The notes below the pieces were generated by a model. The model did not search any database, was not told the origin of the DNA, and saw only the letters and a list, made by a program, of their open reading frames with translations. A DNA stretch of 13,382 bases from an uncultured Chitinophagaceae bacterium. GTDB taxonomy: Bacteria; Bacteroidota; Bacteroidia; Chitinophagales; Chitinophagaceae. Position 1 is the first letter of the stretch, and each line of letters opens with the position of its first letter. Below, in pieces: positions 11,979 to 13,382 of this stretch. Location: positions 1-13,382 of the forward strand of contig CAKSVK010000098.1 of assembly GCA_934502905.1 (NCBI GenBank), in the 5' to 3' direction. The translations under genes and the position numbers were made by a program.

Positions 11979-13382
11979 TTTATAATTCCTTGAAATTTGT
12001 TCATTAGCTAAATCATCAAAGGTTTTACCGTTCATTCCTGGTACTTTTTCTCCTGTTTTATTTATGCCAGTCCATTTGTCCATTGGAACTCCGGCTTTTT
12101 TAAGTGCGGCAGAAGTCCTTGTATTTAAAATAACCTTTTCTCCGTTTCTCATCACAAAATCAACTGTAATATCCGATACATTTACTTTTTTATTAACTAT
12201 AGCAGTTGCTAAATCTTCAATTGTTTTAATTTCGGAGCCTGCAAGCTCCGAATATTTAGCCTGACCGTCTAGACTAAACAATCGCTTTGAGTTAACTTTT
12301 TTTTGTGCAAAATTAGCCCCAAGCATTCCGGGAACACCTTTAATTTTGCCGAAATCCGGGGGAGTTCCAGTTATTGGAGCTATTCTATCAGTTAGGTATC
12401 CGTCATCATCAATAATTCGATTTGATAGAAAAGAGGATTCTCCTATTTTTTCTTCAACAGACATTGTTCGTGGTCCACTCAAAAACGTCCAAAACGAGCT
12501 TCTCGGAAATGCAACCTGTCCACCTTCATGATCAAGTGCTGCATATTCTTTCTGAATCCTAATTTGGTCTTGCTTCAAATATGTTTTATCGGGATGACAA
12601 GTAACTTGTGCAGTTAGCACTTGCTTTTGTGTAGTATTCTCCGATACAGATCTCATTTTAGGTTGACCATTACCCTCAATACTTCTCATTATATGAGCCG
12701 TAAACTTCTCTAGACCATCTATATCTATATTTTCTATTGGAGAATTGGAAGCGTACTGATAGGGTGTTAATTGCGGGTAGCTTTTTGTAATGGGGTCGAC
12801 ACTCAAAAACCTTCCTACCCTCGGGTCATATACCCGCATGCCGTAATCCAGCTCGTTGCCGATGCCGAACATTTCGTTGTCGACTTCCTTACCGTTAAAG
12901 CCATAGCGATAGTTAACAGAAGGTGAGTTGAAGGCGCGGGATACCATCCCGAAGGGATAATAATCCGATGCCGTCACGATGTCGGTGGTGTAACCCCGTA
13001 CTGCCGTAGGCGTGCCGGTGACAGCTTCGGGTAGTGTGCGGTCGGAGACCGTGGCCATGACATTGCCTAAATGGTTATTTATCTCAAAGAGCTTGTTGCC
13101 TCTGGTAAAGTTAATCAAATATGCATTACCAAGGTTGGATATACTTTCAGGGGTGTATTTTGGTTGGTCGGCGTCCAGGCTACGTTTGATGGTGCCTAAA
13201 CGGCTGCTGCCATATACATGGTGCTCGCTGAGCTCAAGCGTCCCCTGGCTGGCAGCGTTCACACCGTTGACTTTGTATACCGCCATTACGTTTCCTTGTG
13301 CATCCCGTACATACCAGGTGAAGTTGTAGGTGGTGGTGCCTCTGTGGGCTACGCCGGTACGGTTGCCGGAGGGGTCGTAGTA
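11580..13382 (-). CDS. Rhs protein C-terminal part with ILNTR toxin-like tip, fused to immunity-like domain
   Basis: The frame is open from the window edge, so the 5' end is missing; 600 residues are visible. The Rhs core (YD repeats, NHLGNVMATVSDR, NGKEVDNE, then YDPRVGRFLSVDP) ends at NIDIDG (about 12714). After it the sequence becomes visibly AT-rich, as variable Rhs tips do. The tip has a pre-toxin part (to about 12190) and a toxin-like domain (about 12182-11985) with VDFVMRNGEKVILNTRTSAAL, then AGVPMDKWTGINKTG and DLANEQISRN. The same motif set is present in the nearby remnant, and I associate it with C-terminal domains of Rhs toxins, though I cannot name its activity. Immediately after ISRNYK the frame continues without a stop into 132 residues beginning MTYKIKGC. 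That start has its own AAGGA site, and the segment looks like an immunity protein. A normal Rhs toxin would stop before it. Confidence 0.85.
   Translation of the reverse strand, partial: YYDPSGNRTGVAHRGTTTYNFTWYVRDAQGNVMAVYKVNGVNAASQGTLELSEHHVYGSSRLGTIKRSLDADQPKYTPESISNLGNAYLINFTRGNKLFEINNHLGNVMATVSDRTLPEAVTGTPTAVRGYTTDIVTASDYYPFGMVSRAFNSPSVNYRYGFNGKEVDNEMFGIGNELDYGMRVYDPRVGRFLSVDPITKSYPQLTPYQYASNSPIENIDIDGLEKFTAHIMRSIEGNGQPKMRSVSENTTQKQVLTAQVTCHPDKTYLKQDQIRIQKEYAALDHEGGQVAFPRSSFWTFLSGPRTMSVEEKIGESSFLSNRIIDDDGYLTDRIAPITGTPPDFGKIKGVPGMLGANFAQKKVNSKRLFSLDGQAKYSELAGSEIKTIEDLATAIVNKKVNVSDITVDFVMRNGEKVILNTRTSAALKKAGVPMDKWTGINKTGEKVPGMNGKTFDDLANEQISRNYKMTYKIKGCKVVFNPYDFLPAYGETSIDLKFSDSLLELNVYYDTNRDNKEGCLRLLFDNAVFYKLESFPGVSSINAEYDYDDSTVGNLIQFLDSDFKDVWEKHFNNLFKFAHYKIFLLGVNKSLEVVCRDIHF
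12780..13382 (-). repeat. Rhs core direct repeat, copy 2 (cut by window edge)
   Basis: Collinear with 8403-9005 at a constant offset of 4377 with only scattered substitutions. The left limit coincides with the end of the Rhs core and the start of divergent tip sequence. The right limit is the window edge, so the true repeat is probably longer. Confidence 0.9.

Noticed and set aside
1..13382. CRISPR array, tRNA or rRNA genes
   Set aside because: No regularly spaced repeats and no cloverleaf or rRNA-like sequence seen by eye.

Overview
The window looks like an accessory region of a Bacteroidota chromosome, probably a Chitinophagaceae-like lineage. Three things point there: Bacteroidota-type promoter elements (TAnnTTTG), Rhs cores with the NGKEVDNE / YGMRVYDPRVGRFLSVDP signature, and GC-rich palindromic repeats (AGCCCCCT...GAAGGGGGA type) that sit in frame inside genes. 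The genus-level idea is inference. Almost every gene is on the minus strand; the one clear exception is an XRE regulator at 6860-7198.

Region 1 (1-7227) reads as an integrated mobile-element module. In minus-strand order it holds a divergent XRE regulator and promoter region, a SymE-like small protein, a CHC2/TOPRIM primase and a P-loop ATPase. A structured 178-bp spacer follows, then two overlapping tyrosine recombinases, one with all catalytic residues and one lacking two of them. SymE, primase and ATPase overlap by 14 and 4 bp, so they form one translationally coupled operon. A gene-poor, GC-rich stretch of about 1 kb with hairpins (715-1696) and two small unknown genes with matching leaders (529-714, 99-443) lie beyond.

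Region 2 (7280-13382) is a polymorphic-toxin (Rhs) locus with displaced tips. An Rhs gene enters from the right edge. Its variable tip carries an ILNTR-type toxin-like domain and runs, without a stop, into what looks like its immunity protein. Next is a previously hidden remnant of a second ILNTR toxin tip, with two in-frame stops, whose tail reads straight into a KptA/Tpt1 RNA 2'-phosphotransferase gene. That gene overlaps by 4 bp (ATGA) a 58-codon gene of unknown function. A terminator and an IS1-family element follow. Then comes a 5'-truncated second Rhs fragment with a different tip, followed 1 bp later by a small zinc-ribbon protein that could be its immunity protein.

The two Rhs cores share about 603 bp of collinear direct repeat (8403-9005 and 12780-13382, constant offset 4377). 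Homologous recombination between them would delete kptA and the IS and give the upstream Rhs gene the second tip. The most notable novelty candidates are the toxin-immunity in-frame fusion, the kptA plus 58-codon pair in a toxin-cassette position, and the coding palindromic repeats that decorate the primase and recombinase.
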